From positions 124,001-188,000 of the forward strand of contig NZ_BORP01000002.1 in assembly GCF_018333235.1 (NCBI RefSeq): a stretch of 64,000 nucleotides of DNA, given 5' to 3'. This stretch comes from Ornithinibacillus bavariensis (lineage in GTDB: Bacteria; Bacillota; Bacilli; Bacillales; Amphibacillaceae). Below, piece by piece: positions 26,415 through 34,954 of this stretch; position 1 is the stretch's first letter; the number at the start of each line of letters is the position of its first letter. The position numbers and the translations under genes were made by a program. Below the pieces are notes generated by a model that was not told the origin of the DNA, did not search any database, and worked only from the letters and a program-made list of their open reading frames with translations.

Positions 26415-26446
26415 GAGAAGCAGGCATTAGGCCTGCTTCTCTATTC
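26415..26446 (+). terminator. Intra-operon hairpin after the binding-protein gene
   Basis: Perfect 11-bp stem GAGAAGCAGGC / GCCTGCTTCTC (26415-26425, 26431-26441) followed by a poor T-tract (TATTCT). Expected to act as a partial terminator or mRNA stabiliser. Confidence 0.55.
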
Positions 26447-26506
26447 TAAGAAGTTAATATCCACATTTTTCAGAAAAAGGTGTGGAATAGGAGGTTAATA
26501 TATTAT

Positions 26507-27487
26507 ATGGCTTTATCACTATTTGGTGCTGTTGAATCTGGAATTATATACGCAATCATGGCTTTAGGGGTATATTTAACCTTCCGCGTATTAGATTTCC
26601 CTGATTTGACAGTAGATGGTAGCTTTGTGACAGGTGCAGGTGTTGCTGCAGTATCCATTGTCAGTGGTGTCCCGCCTGTTTTGGCTACAATTTTTGCAAT
26701 CATTGCTGGTTTTATTGCTGGCTGTATTACAGGTCTGCTTCATACAAAAGGTAAGATAAACGCATTATTATCTGGGATTTTAATGATGATTGCCTTATAT
26801 TCTATTAATTTACGAATAATGGATAAGCCTACTGTATCTTTATCGAGTGAAGAAACCTTATTTTCCCAACTAAGAGGGATTTGGCCAGAAGGAATTGATA
26901 GTTTCCTGAATAATTTATGGAATTCTATTGGTTTAGGGAGAGCCCCTGCAACATGGATTATTGTAGCCTTCATGATTGTTGTCGCATTGGCTATAAAGTT
27001 TTTAACGGATTATTTCCTAAAAACAGAGGTTGGTCTTGCATTAAGGGCCACCGGAGATAATAAACGAATGATCCGGAGTCTTTCGGCAAACACAGACAAT
27101 TTAATTATACTCGGTGTAGGAATTTCGAATGCAATGGTTGCGCTTAGTGGAGCGTTAATTGCCCAGATTGGTGGATTTGCTGATGTTCAGATGGGAATCG
27201 GAATGATTGTTATCGGTCTAGCCTCCGTTATTATCGGTGAAGCTCTGTTTGGCAAGAAAACAATCGCGATTGCAACCATTGCCGTCATTGGTGGAGCAAT
27301 CGTGTATAGGATAGTTGTAACCCTGGCATTACGGGTTGAATTTTTAGAAACAGGTGATATGAAGCTAATTACTGCATTCATCGTTATCGTTGCCCTTGTT
27401 GCACCGAAAGTTCTTCAGGGACAGAGGGAAAAGAAGCGCCGATTACAAAAGCGTGCTGCACTAGTTGAATTAAAGGAGGAGGCCTAA
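26507..27487 (+). CDS. ABC transporter permease (TrpY-like, branched-chain permease family)
   Basis: 326 residues, almost wholly hydrophobic with about eight to nine membrane segments. FPDLTVDGSFVTGAGVAA near residue 37, LRATGDNKRMIRSLSANTDN (cytoplasmic coupling loop) and MGIGMIVIGLASVIIGEALFG are typical of this permease family. The ATG at 26507 follows AGGAGG at 12 bases; the in-frame GTG at 26480 would place that site inside the gene and is rejected. It directly precedes the ATPase gene by one base. Confidence 0.9.
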   Translation: MALSLFGAVESGIIYAIMALGVYLTFRVLDFPDLTVDGSFVTGAGVAAVSIVSGVPPVLATIFAIIAGFIAGCITGLLHTKGKINALLSGILMMIALYSINLRIMDKPTVSLSSEETLFSQLRGIWPEGIDSFLNNLWNSIGLGRAPATWIIVAFMIVVALAIKFLTDYFLKTEVGLALRATGDNKRMIRSLSANTDNLIILGVGISNAMVALSGALIAQIGGFADVQMGIGMIVIGLASVIIGEALFGKKTIAIATIAVIGGAIVYRIVVTLALRVEFLETGDMKLITAFIVIVALVAPKVLQGQREKKRRLQKRAALVELKEEA

Positions 27488-27488
27488 T

Positions 27489-28283
27489 ATGTTACATGTA
27501 AAAGATGTGTCCATTACATTTAATGAAGGCACTCCAGATGAAAAAAAGGCGTTACAAAGAATAAATTTGGAATTAAAAGAAGGCGATTTTGTAACGGTTA
27601 TAGGTAGTAATGGAGCCGGTAAATCTACGCTCATGAATATTATTTCTGGCAATCTAGTACCAGATGTGGGCGAGGTCATTATTGCTGAAAAGAATGTTAC
27701 CAGTCTCCCTGAATTTAAACGCTCTGCTTACATAGGTCGCGTTTTCCAAGATCCGATGGCAGGCACAGCTCCATCCATGACGATTGAGGAAAACCTAGCG
27801 ATGGCTTATTCCCGCATCAGAAAGCGGAATTTAAAGCCTGGTGTTACCAAACTGAGAAAAGCAGAATTTAAGGAACACTTAAAAACGTTAAATTTAGGCC
27901 TTGAAGATAGGCTGAATGCTAAAGTGGGATTATTATCTGGCGGCGAGCGTCAAGCACTTTCTTTATTGATGGCAACATTTACTAACCCAAATATTTTACT
28001 TCTTGACGAACATACAGCAGCACTGGATCCATCACGAGCCGCATTAATTACGAAACTAACGAAGGATGTTGTTGCAGAGCATGGCTTAACAACCTTAATG
28101 GTTACCCATAATATGCAGCAAGCACTTGATTTAGGAAATCGGCTGATTATGATGGATAAAGGGCAAATCATTTTAGATATCCATGGTGAAAAGAAACAGA
28201 ATTTAACAATAGAAGATCTATTAAAAGAATTCCAACGTATTCGCGGAGAACAATTTGAAAGTGACCGTGCTGTATTGGGATAG
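27489..28283 (+). CDS. ABC transporter ATP-binding protein (TrpZ-like)
   Basis: 264 residues with Walker A IGSNGAGKST, Q-loop GRVFQDPM, signature LSGGERQALSLLMA, Walker B ILLLDEHTAALDP (Asp-Glu retained; His after Glu is unusual but seen in this subfamily) and switch His in MVTHNM. It powers the permease encoded just upstream. A strong terminator follows, ending the three-gene importer operon. Confidence 0.94.
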   Translation: MLHVKDVSITFNEGTPDEKKALQRINLELKEGDFVTVIGSNGAGKSTLMNIISGNLVPDVGEVIIAEKNVTSLPEFKRSAYIGRVFQDPMAGTAPSMTIEENLAMAYSRIRKRNLKPGVTKLRKAEFKEHLKTLNLGLEDRLNAKVGLLSGGERQALSLLMATFTNPNILLLDEHTAALDPSRAALITKLTKDVVAEHGLTTLMVTHNMQQALDLGNRLIMMDKGQIILDIHGEKKQNLTIEDLLKEFQRIRGEQFESDRAVLG

Positions 28284-28288
28284 TCGAA

Positions 28289-28317
28289 ACAGGAGCGAGG
28301 AGCGCTCCTGTTTTTTT
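28289..28317 (+). terminator. Terminator of the ABC importer operon
   Basis: Perfect 9-bp stem ACAGGAGCG / CGCTCCTGT with a five-base loop and seven T residues. Confidence 0.92.
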
Positions 28318-28368
28318 AGAATCACTCATTCGTAGACTGCATGAATAAATAATTATTCAAAAGAAAAG

Positions 28369-28836
28369 TCTGATTGAGGAGCGCTAATAGACAAGAAGTA
28401 GCTGGAAGTAGGTGCGTGAGTCTAATAGAAGCGGTCTAAAAGACAAAAAGTAGCTGGAAGTAGGCGCGTGAGTCTAATAGAAGCGTTCTAATGGACAGAA
28501 AGCAGCTGAAAGTAGGTGGTTGAGTCTAATAGAAGCGTTCTAATAGACAGAAAGCAGCTGAAAGTAGGTGGTTGAGTCTAATAGAAGCGTTCTAATAGAC
28601 AGAAAACGGCTGAAAGTAAGTGCTTGAGTCTAATAGAAGCGTTCTAATGGACAGAAAGTGGCTGAAAGTAGGTGGTTGAGTCTAATAGAAGCGTTCTAAT
28701 GGACAGAAATCGCCAGAAAGTAAGCACCCGAGTCCAATAGAAGCACTCTAAAAGACAGAAAGCACTCAAAAACAAGTAACTCTGTCTATTAGATAGAAGA
28801 TATATTCTAATAGACAAAAAAACAGGCATACAGTCT
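28369..28836. repeat. 52-bp tandem repeat array, about nine units
   Basis: The block TCTAATAGAAGCG recurs at 28421, 28473, 28525, 28577, 28629 and 28681, with diverged copies at 28369, 28733 and 28785, giving an exact 52-base period. Each unit contains two copies of TCTAATAGA about 16 bases apart, then AGCTGAAAGTAGGTG-type sequence. The centre units are nearly identical, and both ends decay, as expected for slippage or unequal crossing-over. It fills the gap between the ABC operon terminator and the convergent sirtuin gene and carries no credible reading frame. Not a CRISPR: no unique spacers. Confidence 0.9.
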
Positions 28837-28891
28837 AATAGACTATCCAAAGCCAATATATCGCAGAAAGTACATACTGCCGAACATGCTC

Positions 28892-29614
28892 TTATGATAA
28901 TTCCTTTTCAATCATAATTAAAAACTCTTTGATACTTTTATCACGAACAATGAAATCCGCGTACATGTCCATTGGTGTTGGTTCGCGATTGACGATAATA
29001 AGCTTGGCGCCACGCTCAGTTGCAATTAGTGGGAACATATTGGCGGGAGTAACTGTTAATGATGAGCCTAGAACGATAAATAAATCAGATTTAGAAGTTT
29101 CAATTTCTGCTTGGAGAAAAACATCCTCAGGAAGCATCTCTCCAAATAGGACAATTCCTGGTCTTACAGGTCCATCACAATATTTACAGTGGCTTTTGCC
29201 ATTCAAGTACTCTTCTCGGTCCTGGTCTCTCAAACATTGATTACAGAAAAACCTTCGAAATGTACCGTGAAGCTCCATTACATTTTGGTTTCCAGCATCA
29301 TGGTGAAAGCCGTCCACATTTTGTGTGATAATTCCTTTTATTAACCCACGTTTTTCCCAATTTCCAAGAATTTGGTGGCCCTCATGGGGCTGATATTTAT
29401 CAATCTCTCGGAGTCTATACTGGTAAAAGCTCGTAAATTCTTCAAAGTTATCCTGAAGTGCATGTACATTAGCTAGTTCATCTGGATTAAATTTAGTCCA
29501 TAGTCCTCTATCCTTGGAGCGGAAATCTGGTAAGCCGCTTTCAGTAGACATACCAGCACCAGTAAATACAATTGTATAGGAAGCAGAACGAATTAATTCT
29601 ACAATTTTATTCAT
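28892..29614 (-). CDS. cobB: NAD-dependent protein deacylase (sirtuin)
   Basis: 240 residues of the Sir2 family. Motifs in order: FTGAGMSTESGLPDFRS (NAD binding), TQNVDGFHHDAG with the following ELHG catalytic His, a four-cysteine zinc site (CNQC ... CKYC), RPGIVLFGEMLPED and LGSSLTVTPAN. It removes acetyl or acyl groups from lysines, for example on acyl-CoA synthetases such as AcsA. Bacillus calls the orthologue SrtN. ATG 29614 has TGGAGG upstream. The gene is divergent from the ribonucleotide reductase operon. Confidence 0.95.
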   Translation of the reverse strand: MNKIVELIRSASYTIVFTGAGMSTESGLPDFRSKDRGLWTKFNPDELANVHALQDNFEEFTSFYQYRLREIDKYQPHEGHQILGNWEKRGLIKGIITQNVDGFHHDAGNQNVMELHGTFRRFFCNQCLRDQDREEYLNGKSHCKYCDGPVRPGIVLFGEMLPEDVFLQAEIETSKSDLFIVLGSSLTVTPANMFPLIATERGAKLIIVNREPTPMDMYADFIVRDKSIKEFLIMIEKELS

Positions 29615-29721
29615 ATAAATCGACCTCCACTTGATAATGCTATTGTACCCAAAATCCCTCCCATTTACGAATGGAATTAAAATATGTTTGCAAAGTCTAT
29701 AAAACTATGATAGGCTATTAA

Positions 29722-29764
29722 TACAATATATTGTGATAACATAATAATATAATACTATATATAG
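29722..29764. promoter_or_regulatory. Tandem NrdR boxes
   Basis: Two perfect 12-base palindromes, ACAATATATTGT (29722-29733) and ACTATATATAGT (29753-29764), lie exactly 31 bases apart, i.e. three helical turns. This is the sequence and spacing of the NrdR regulon, which represses ribonucleotide reductase genes in response to dATP/ATP. A TATAAT at 29747-29752 between them is a likely -10 box, so bound NrdR would block the promoter. Confidence 0.75.
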
Positions 29765-29768
29765 TACC

Positions 29769-29940
29769 TTAAAGTAATGGTGACATATATTGTCTGAAAA
29801 GGGAATCCAGTGAAAATCTGGAGCTGTCCCCGCAACTGTTAGTGTTGACGAACGAGAATTCCACTGTATCGATAACATAATGATATGGGAAGGACTTTAG
29901 TAGAGTGACGCACAAGCCAGGAGACCTGCCATCACTTATA
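29769..29940 (+). promoter_or_regulatory. Cobalamin riboswitch upstream of nrdE
   Basis: The conserved aptamer elements are present in order: AAAAGGGAATCCAGTGAAAATCTGG-type paired core (29797-29823), GGAGCTGTCCCCGCAACTGT just after, and the 3' GCACAAGCCAGGAGACCTGCC at 29910-29930. The flanking ends (GTAATGGTGA and CCATCACTTA) can form P1. A terminator follows at 30020. Cobalamin would lower expression of the B12-independent reductase downstream, implying that the cell also has a B12-dependent class II enzyme elsewhere. Confidence 0.93.
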
Positions 29941-30019
29941 GTTTCATTTTTCTTCGGGTTGAAAGAGTATGAGGCGATGGAGTTATACATATTTAGATAA
30001 TTTCTGTCGTTTTTTGTAT

Positions 30020-30055
30020 GCCGTTCATCCCGTGGTGAGCGGCTTTTCTATTTTT
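30020..30055 (+). terminator. Riboswitch expression-platform terminator
   Basis: GCCGTTCA / TGAGCGGC stem (30020-30027, 30036-30043, one G-U pair) followed by TTTTCTATTTTT, between the cobalamin aptamer and nrdE. Confidence 0.75.
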
Positions 30056-30131
30056 AGAAAAGAGCTAATTTCCAAGCCATATTTACCTTGTTTTAGCATG
30101 TTGCTAGTTTTACTATTAGGAGGAATGAAGG

Positions 30132-32354
30132 ATGCTGACAACAGAAGTAACATTAAAAGAAAAGCTAGATCCGATTATCCGTTTTGCTGTAGAAAATTTA
30201 CCGGTGAATCCAGCCGATTTAACTATGGATGTTTCTGGGGAAACCTCTTTTGACAAGGCTATTGATACACTCATTAAACGTGCACTAGAGATTATTGACG
30301 AAGCAAATTCGAATTGGAGCTTTGTTGCTAGCCGATTATACTTACAAAAGCTTTACCATCAAGCTGCAAAAAATAGGAATTATGATGTCGCATTAAAATA
30401 TGGCAGCTTTTATCAGCTCCTAAAAGACTTAACACAAGAGGGAATATACACGACTAAATTACTTGATACATATTCAAAAGAAGATATAGATTTTTTAGCT
30501 AATCATATAAATCCGGAGCATGACCTACAGTTCACATATTTAGGTCTCTATACCCTTGCTAACCGATACTTGGCTACAGACCATGATAAAAACACGTATG
30601 AACTTCCTCAGGAGCGATGGATGGTTATTGCCATGCATCTTATGAAAGATGAGGATAAAGCAAGTCGTCTTGATTTAGTTCTGGAGGCATATTGGGCGTT
30701 AAGCAATTTATATATGACGGTTGCCACACCAACACTAGCTAATGCTGGGAAAACACATGGACAGCTATCTAGCTGTTTTATAGATACAGTGGATGATAGC
30801 CTACAGTCTATTTATGATAGTAATACCGATATAGCAAAGCTTTCAAAAAATGGCGGTGGAATCGGTGTTTATATGGGGAAAATCCGTTCTAGGGGTAGCT
30901 CCATTAAAGGGTTTAAAGGGATGTCTAGCGGAGTAGTTCCTTGGATTAAGCAACTGAATAACACAGCAGTAAGTGTGGATCAGCTTGGTACGCGTAAAGG
31001 GGCAATAGCAGTTTATCTGGATGTTTGGCATATGGATATTGAAGCTTTTTTAGATTTGAAATTAAATAATGGGGATGACCGGATGCGTGCGCATGATATT
31101 TTCACCGGTGTGTCCATTCCAGATTATTTCATGGAACAGGTAGCTAGTCGTGGAGATTGGTATTTATTTGACCCACATGAAGTTCGTGAAGTAATGGGGT
31201 ACTCATTAGAGGACTTTTATGATGAGGAAAAAGGGGACGGGTCCTGGAGAAAGAGATATGAGGAATGTATCCAATGTGAAAAACTAACGAAGAAGAAGCT
31301 GCCTGCTATTTTAATTATGAAGAGGATTATGATTTCTCAGCTTGAGTCTGGGACACCATTTATGTTTTATCGAGATGAGGTAAACAGACAAAATAGTAAT
31401 GCACATTTGGGTATGATATATTGCTCCAATCTATGTACGGAAATTACCCAAAATCAATCACCAACCGAATTTCTAGAAGAGTTTACAGATGAAAATGGGT
31501 ATATCACCAAAACGTATAAGCCTGGAGATTATGTAGTTTGTAATCTTAGCTCAATCAATCTAGGAAAGGCTGTTCCCGATAATGTGTTAGAACGCTTAAT
31601 TAAAATACAGGTTCGAATGCTCGATAATGTCATTGATATCAATACATTACCAATCCTTCAAGCACAGCTTACAAACCAAAAGTACCGTGCTATTGGACTT
31701 GGTACATTCGGCTGGCATCATTTATTAGCGAAAAAGCAAATCCATTGGGAAACAGAGGAGGCAGTGGAATACGCAGATGATTTGTATGAGAAAATTGCTT
31801 TCTTGACCATTAAGAGTAGCATGGAATTAAGTGTGGAAAAGGGAAGCTATCCAGCCTTCACAGGAAGTAAATGGAGTACTGGAGCATACTTCGATGAAAA
31901 AGGATATGTCGGTGAAAAATGGCAAGAGCTAAAAGCTGCCGTAATGGAAAAAGGGATTCGTAATGGATACTTAATGGCAGTTGCGCCAAATTCCACAACT
32001 GCTATGATTGCGGGTTCTACAGCAAGTATTGATCCGGTTTTTAAACCGTTCTACCATGAAGAGAAAAAGGACTTTAAAATTCCAAATACAGCTCCAGACT
32101 TAGACCATCGTACGTATGATATTTATCGTCGCTCGGCATATATTGTCGATCAACGCTGGTCTGTTAAACAAAATGCTGTACGCCAAAAACATATTGATCA
32201 GAGTATATCCTTTAATTTCTATGTTCCACATACAATCCGTGCTTCGGTATTACTAGACCTACATCTTCAGGCGTGGAGAGAAGGACTAAAAACTACTTAT
32301 TATGTAAGATCTACCTCGACCGATGTAGAAGAATGTGAGTGGTGTTCCAGTTGA
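30132..32354 (+). CDS. nrdE: Ribonucleoside-diphosphate reductase alpha subunit, class Ib NrdE
   Basis: 740 residues. Reductase landmarks are TPTLANAGKTHGQLSSCF near residue 200 (active-site Cys), SKNGGGIGVYMGKIRSRGS, the NLSSINLG/CSNLCTEI region with the radical Cys and Asn-Glu, and LMAVAPNSTTAMIAGSTASIDP. The C-terminus ends CEWCSS, giving the CxxC that is recharged by a redoxin. No ATP-cone activity domain is recognisable at the N-terminus, consistent with class Ib. AGGAGG precedes ATG 30132. It overlaps the flavodoxin gene and is controlled by NrdR boxes and a cobalamin riboswitch. Confidence 0.93.
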   Translation: MLTTEVTLKEKLDPIIRFAVENLPVNPADLTMDVSGETSFDKAIDTLIKRALEIIDEANSNWSFVASRLYLQKLYHQAAKNRNYDVALKYGSFYQLLKDLTQEGIYTTKLLDTYSKEDIDFLANHINPEHDLQFTYLGLYTLANRYLATDHDKNTYELPQERWMVIAMHLMKDEDKASRLDLVLEAYWALSNLYMTVATPTLANAGKTHGQLSSCFIDTVDDSLQSIYDSNTDIAKLSKNGGGIGVYMGKIRSRGSSIKGFKGMSSGVVPWIKQLNNTAVSVDQLGTRKGAIAVYLDVWHMDIEAFLDLKLNNGDDRMRAHDIFTGVSIPDYFMEQVASRGDWYLFDPHEVREVMGYSLEDFYDEEKGDGSWRKRYEECIQCEKLTKKKLPAILIMKRIMISQLESGTPFMFYRDEVNRQNSNAHLGMIYCSNLCTEITQNQSPTEFLEEFTDENGYITKTYKPGDYVVCNLSSINLGKAVPDNVLERLIKIQVRMLDNVIDINTLPILQAQLTNQKYRAIGLGTFGWHHLLAKKQIHWETEEAVEYADDLYEKIAFLTIKSSMELSVEKGSYPAFTGSKWSTGAYFDEKGYVGEKWQELKAAVMEKGIRNGYLMAVAPNSTTAMIAGSTASIDPVFKPFYHEEKKDFKIPNTAPDLDHRTYDIYRRSAYIVDQRWSVKQNAVRQKHIDQSISFNFYVPHTIRASVLLDLHLQAWREGLKTTYYVRSTSTDVEECEWCSS

Positions 32355-32776
32355 AAACATTAATTGCTTACCTATCCTACAGTGGTAATACAGAAGAGGT
32401 TGCCGAGTATATTCAAAAGAAGTTAGAGACAAGAGGAGCGATGGTGGATAAGCACCGTATCGGCATCGATCCTCCAGTCCATCCTTCTGATTATGATGTG
32501 GTATTTATTGGTACCTTTACATGGGAAAATGGCAGTACGCCAGAAGAGGTAAAGGACTTTATTTTAGAAATAGGCTATAAGCCAAATAATATTGCAGTAT
32601 TTGGAACAGGGGATACACAGTTTGGTTACTTTTGCGGTGCGGTTGATAGGCTTGTAAAGTTTTATGAAAGCCCATGGGCTGGATTGAAAATTGAACAGTC
32701 ACCGAGAGGATTCCAGGAAATATTGATAGATCAATGGCTGAAGGGAGTATTACAGCATGTCCGTAGCATTGCTTAA
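32351..32776 (+). CDS. Flavodoxin in the NrdI position
   Basis: About 141 residues. The FMN phosphate loop SYSGNTEEVAEYI follows the first strand, with FIGTFTWENGSTPEEVKDF (second FMN loop) and VFGTGDTQFGYFCGAVDRL later: a classical short-chain flavodoxin rather than the compact NrdI seen in B. subtilis. NrdI or a flavodoxin supplies the oxidant for the Mn2-tyrosyl radical of NrdF. The start is uncertain; TTG 32351 overlaps the nrdE stop (TTGA), while GTG 32339 would extend it by four residues. It overlaps nrdF by 20 bases. Confidence 0.85.
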   Translation: MKTLIAYLSYSGNTEEVAEYIQKKLETRGAMVDKHRIGIDPPVHPSDYDVVFIGTFTWENGSTPEEVKDFILEIGYKPNNIAVFGTGDTQFGYFCGAVDRLVKFYESPWAGLKIEQSPRGFQEILIDQWLKGVLQHVRSIA

Positions 32777-33800
32777 AAAGGCAAAAACAATGGAGCCACG
32801 ATTTCCGAATAAATCTACGAAAGTATTCGGAGGGGAGTCAAGTGGTATTTTAAATTGGAATGATATTAAATATCCACATTGGTATAAAATGTACAAGCGA
32901 CTAGTAGGGAATTACTGGCAAGCAGATGAGATTAATATGTCTGCTGATGTAAAGCAATTTCCGATGCTTACTCAATCAGAACAGGATGCATACTTGAAAA
33001 TAATAGGCTTACTATCGACGTTGGATGCCCCACAGACTAGAACAGCCCTGTTAATTTCTTTATATGCAACCGATCCGTCTGTTCAATCTATTATGGCAGT
33101 GATTGCTCAACAGGAAGCAGTTCATAATGAAAGCTATTCCTATGTCCTTTCTTCCGTAGTGTCTTTAAAGGAGCAGAATGAGGCGTTTCAGTTGGGACGT
33201 AAAGACCCTGTTCTATTAAAGCGAAATAAAAGGCTTATTGCTGGCTACAATCAATTTGTGGAAGAGCCGAGCATTGAAAATATCGTAAAAACACTTGTAT
33301 ATACCGCTCTTTTGGAAGGACTATTTTTCTATTCTGGTTTTGCATTTTTCTATAATTTAGCAAGGGATAATAAGATGGTTGGAACCTCTACGATGATAAG
33401 CTATATAAATCGTGATGAACTTGAGCACGGTAGATTTATTTCTGAGCTATTTCGTGCAACTCTAGCTGAGTACCCAGAGCTGAATACAGAATCCATGATG
33501 GAATGGGTGTATCAGGAATTTAGAACCTCCGTGGAATTAGAAATGGAATGGTCAACGTATGTACTTGCAGAGGTTGAGGGGATTGATTTGGAGCAAATGC
33601 AAGGCTATATTAAATACCGTGCTAACAAAATGCTACGATTACTAGGCTTGAGTGAAATCTATCCTGAACAAGTTGAAAACCCAATGAAATGGATACGTGC
33701 TTACGTTGATAATATCGATGGAACGAAAACAGACTTCTTTGAACAAAAGTCAAGACAATATACCAAGACAAGTGACTTGAATGGCTTTGATGACTTGTAA
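32757..33800 (+). CDS. nrdF: Ribonucleoside-diphosphate reductase beta subunit, class Ib NrdF
   Basis: 347-residue ferritin-like radical subunit. Metal ligands are seen in WQADEINMSAD (first ligand region), QQEAVHNESYSYVLS (ExxH plus the nearby Tyr) and NRDELEHGRFI (ExxH). It holds the dimetal-tyrosyl radical that starts catalysis in NrdE. ATG 32757 lies inside the end of the flavodoxin gene, indicating coupling. Perfect terminator afterwards. Confidence 0.93.
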   Translation: MSVALLKKAKTMEPRFPNKSTKVFGGESSGILNWNDIKYPHWYKMYKRLVGNYWQADEINMSADVKQFPMLTQSEQDAYLKIIGLLSTLDAPQTRTALLISLYATDPSVQSIMAVIAQQEAVHNESYSYVLSSVVSLKEQNEAFQLGRKDPVLLKRNKRLIAGYNQFVEEPSIENIVKTLVYTALLEGLFFYSGFAFFYNLARDNKMVGTSTMISYINRDELEHGRFISELFRATLAEYPELNTESMMEWVYQEFRTSVELEMEWSTYVLAEVEGIDLEQMQGYIKYRANKMLRLLGLSEIYPEQVENPMKWIRAYVDNIDGTKTDFFEQKSRQYTKTSDLNGFDDL

Positions 33801-33831
33801 ACGATAAGAACAAATTTGGTATTATGTAAAG

Positions 33832-33877
33832 AAGAACCCTATTGAATGATTACAACATTAATAGGGTTCTTTTTTTA
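33832..33877. terminator. Bidirectional terminator between nrdF and terC
   Basis: AAGAACCCTATT (33832-33843) pairs perfectly with AATAGGGTTCTT (33860-33871), followed by seven T residues; convergent genes on both sides. Confidence 0.92.
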
Positions 33878-33881
33878 TTTT

Positions 33882-34640
33882 CTAATTTTTCCTATTGCTC
33901 TTCCCGGAAGCAAACCATCCGATTATAGCAATTCCGAGTAACACAACCCAGAAGGTAACTGTCCAGCCGGTACTATGTGGAAATTCATGTGGTAAAATTC
34001 CAACTTTGTCATGACTTAATGTTATGACAGCTAATTTTACCCCTACCCAAGCTACAATCAAATAAGCGGTAGTCTCAAGTCCAGGTCGCTTATCCAATAA
34101 TTGAACAAACCATCCTGCAGCAAACTTTATTAAGATTAGTCCAGCAATACCAGCTAAGACAACGATAAAGAATTGTCCTGTATCCATACCACCGAAATGA
34201 CCAAAGCCAGTTTCTGGTAATACGATTGCAAGCGCTACAGCAGCTAAAATGGAGTCAATTGCAAAGGCAAGGTCAGCCAATCCAATTTTCGCAACCGTTG
34301 GCCAGAATCCCTTCCCTGCTGATTCCTCTTCCTTTTCACCTTTGTCTCCTTTAGAAGAACCAAGGTCTTGAATTACGTGCTTTAATCCTAAATAAATTAA
34401 ATAGGCGGCACCGATTGCTTGAACCTGCCATACATTAGCAATAAATGAGATAGCAAATAATGCAGCAAAGCGGAAAAAGAAGGCCATCAGGATACCGTAA
34501 TTGATTGCTTTCTTTTTCTGATGATCTGGCAGATGTTTTGCAATTACTGCCAAAACTAATGCGTTGTCAGCAGACAGAATTCCCTCCAGCCCAATCAAAA
34601 TTAATAGAGTCCAGGCATATTCTAGCCATATTGATTCCAT
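33882..34640 (-). CDS. TerC family membrane protein, likely Mn2+ exporter (YkoY/YceF-like)
   Basis: 252 residues with seven or so membrane helices. The two TerC metal-binding patterns are visible: GLEGILSADNALVLA near residue 18 and LADLAFAIDSILAAVA near residue 128; a charged, Lys/Glu-rich cytoplasmic loop lies between. Bacillus TerC proteins export manganese or metallate secreted enzymes. Control by the manganese riboswitch directly upstream strongly supports a manganese role. ATG 34640 follows GAAGGGAG. Confidence 0.92.
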   Translation of the reverse strand: MESIWLEYAWTLLILIGLEGILSADNALVLAVIAKHLPDHQKKKAINYGILMAFFFRFAALFAISFIANVWQVQAIGAAYLIYLGLKHVIQDLGSSKGDKGEKEEESAGKGFWPTVAKIGLADLAFAIDSILAAVALAIVLPETGFGHFGGMDTGQFFIVVLAGIAGLILIKFAAGWFVQLLDKRPGLETTAYLIVAWVGVKLAVITLSHDKVGILPHEFPHSTGWTVTFWVVLLGIAIIGWFASGKSNRKN

Positions 34641-34661
34641 TTAGTTTTCTCCCTTCCAACA

Positions 34662-34704
34662 TAAAAAATAGAGGCTTATACCATGTACGATGGTAAAGGC
34701 CCCT
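34662..34704 (-). terminator. Regulated terminator of the manganese riboswitch
   Basis: On the minus strand AGGGGC...TACCAT / ATGGTA...GCCTCT forms a long hairpin ending in ATTTTTT, just ahead of the terC ribosome binding site. Part of it can instead pair inside the aptamer region, the usual switch. Confidence 0.75.
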
Positions 34705-34830
34705 AAAAAAGTAAAGACCTTTACCAATATTGGCAAAGGTCTTGCTAACAACACCGATGGGTTGCCAGTAATGCCGAGAGTAATGAATACTCTGAATTGA
34801 CGACATAACTGTTAAAGCTACTCCCCTTTG
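34691..34830 (-). promoter_or_regulatory. yybP-ykoY manganese riboswitch
   Basis: Read on the minus strand, the element has the family hallmarks: AAAGGGGAGTAGC at the 5' end (34818-34830), ACTGGCAACCCATCGGTGTTGT-type core split around 34745-34770, and a GCAAGACCTTTGCC / GGTAAAGGTCTTT stem at the 3' end. Manganese binding turns on downstream exporters. It fills most of the 34641-34954 gap together with its terminator. Confidence 0.92.
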
Positions 34831-34954
34831 AAATTATAAGTATATTTAATCATTAATTCTATTTTATGTCAATAATTTATTACACTATAATTGGAGAGAG
34901 CCCTTACCTAAATTTATTTTGATATAATGACACAGTTTTATTCCTGAAGGGTAA

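Noticed and set aside
28369-28836. CRISPR array
   Set aside because: Units are contiguous tandem copies with no unique spacers and no cas genes nearby.
28644-28856. 70-codon minus-strand open frame in the repeat array
   Set aside because: It lies within the 52-bp tandem repeats, has no start signals and no protein-like pattern.
29769-29990. 73-codon minus-strand open frame
   Set aside because: It is the complement of the cobalamin riboswitch, whose conserved RNA elements explain the sequence.
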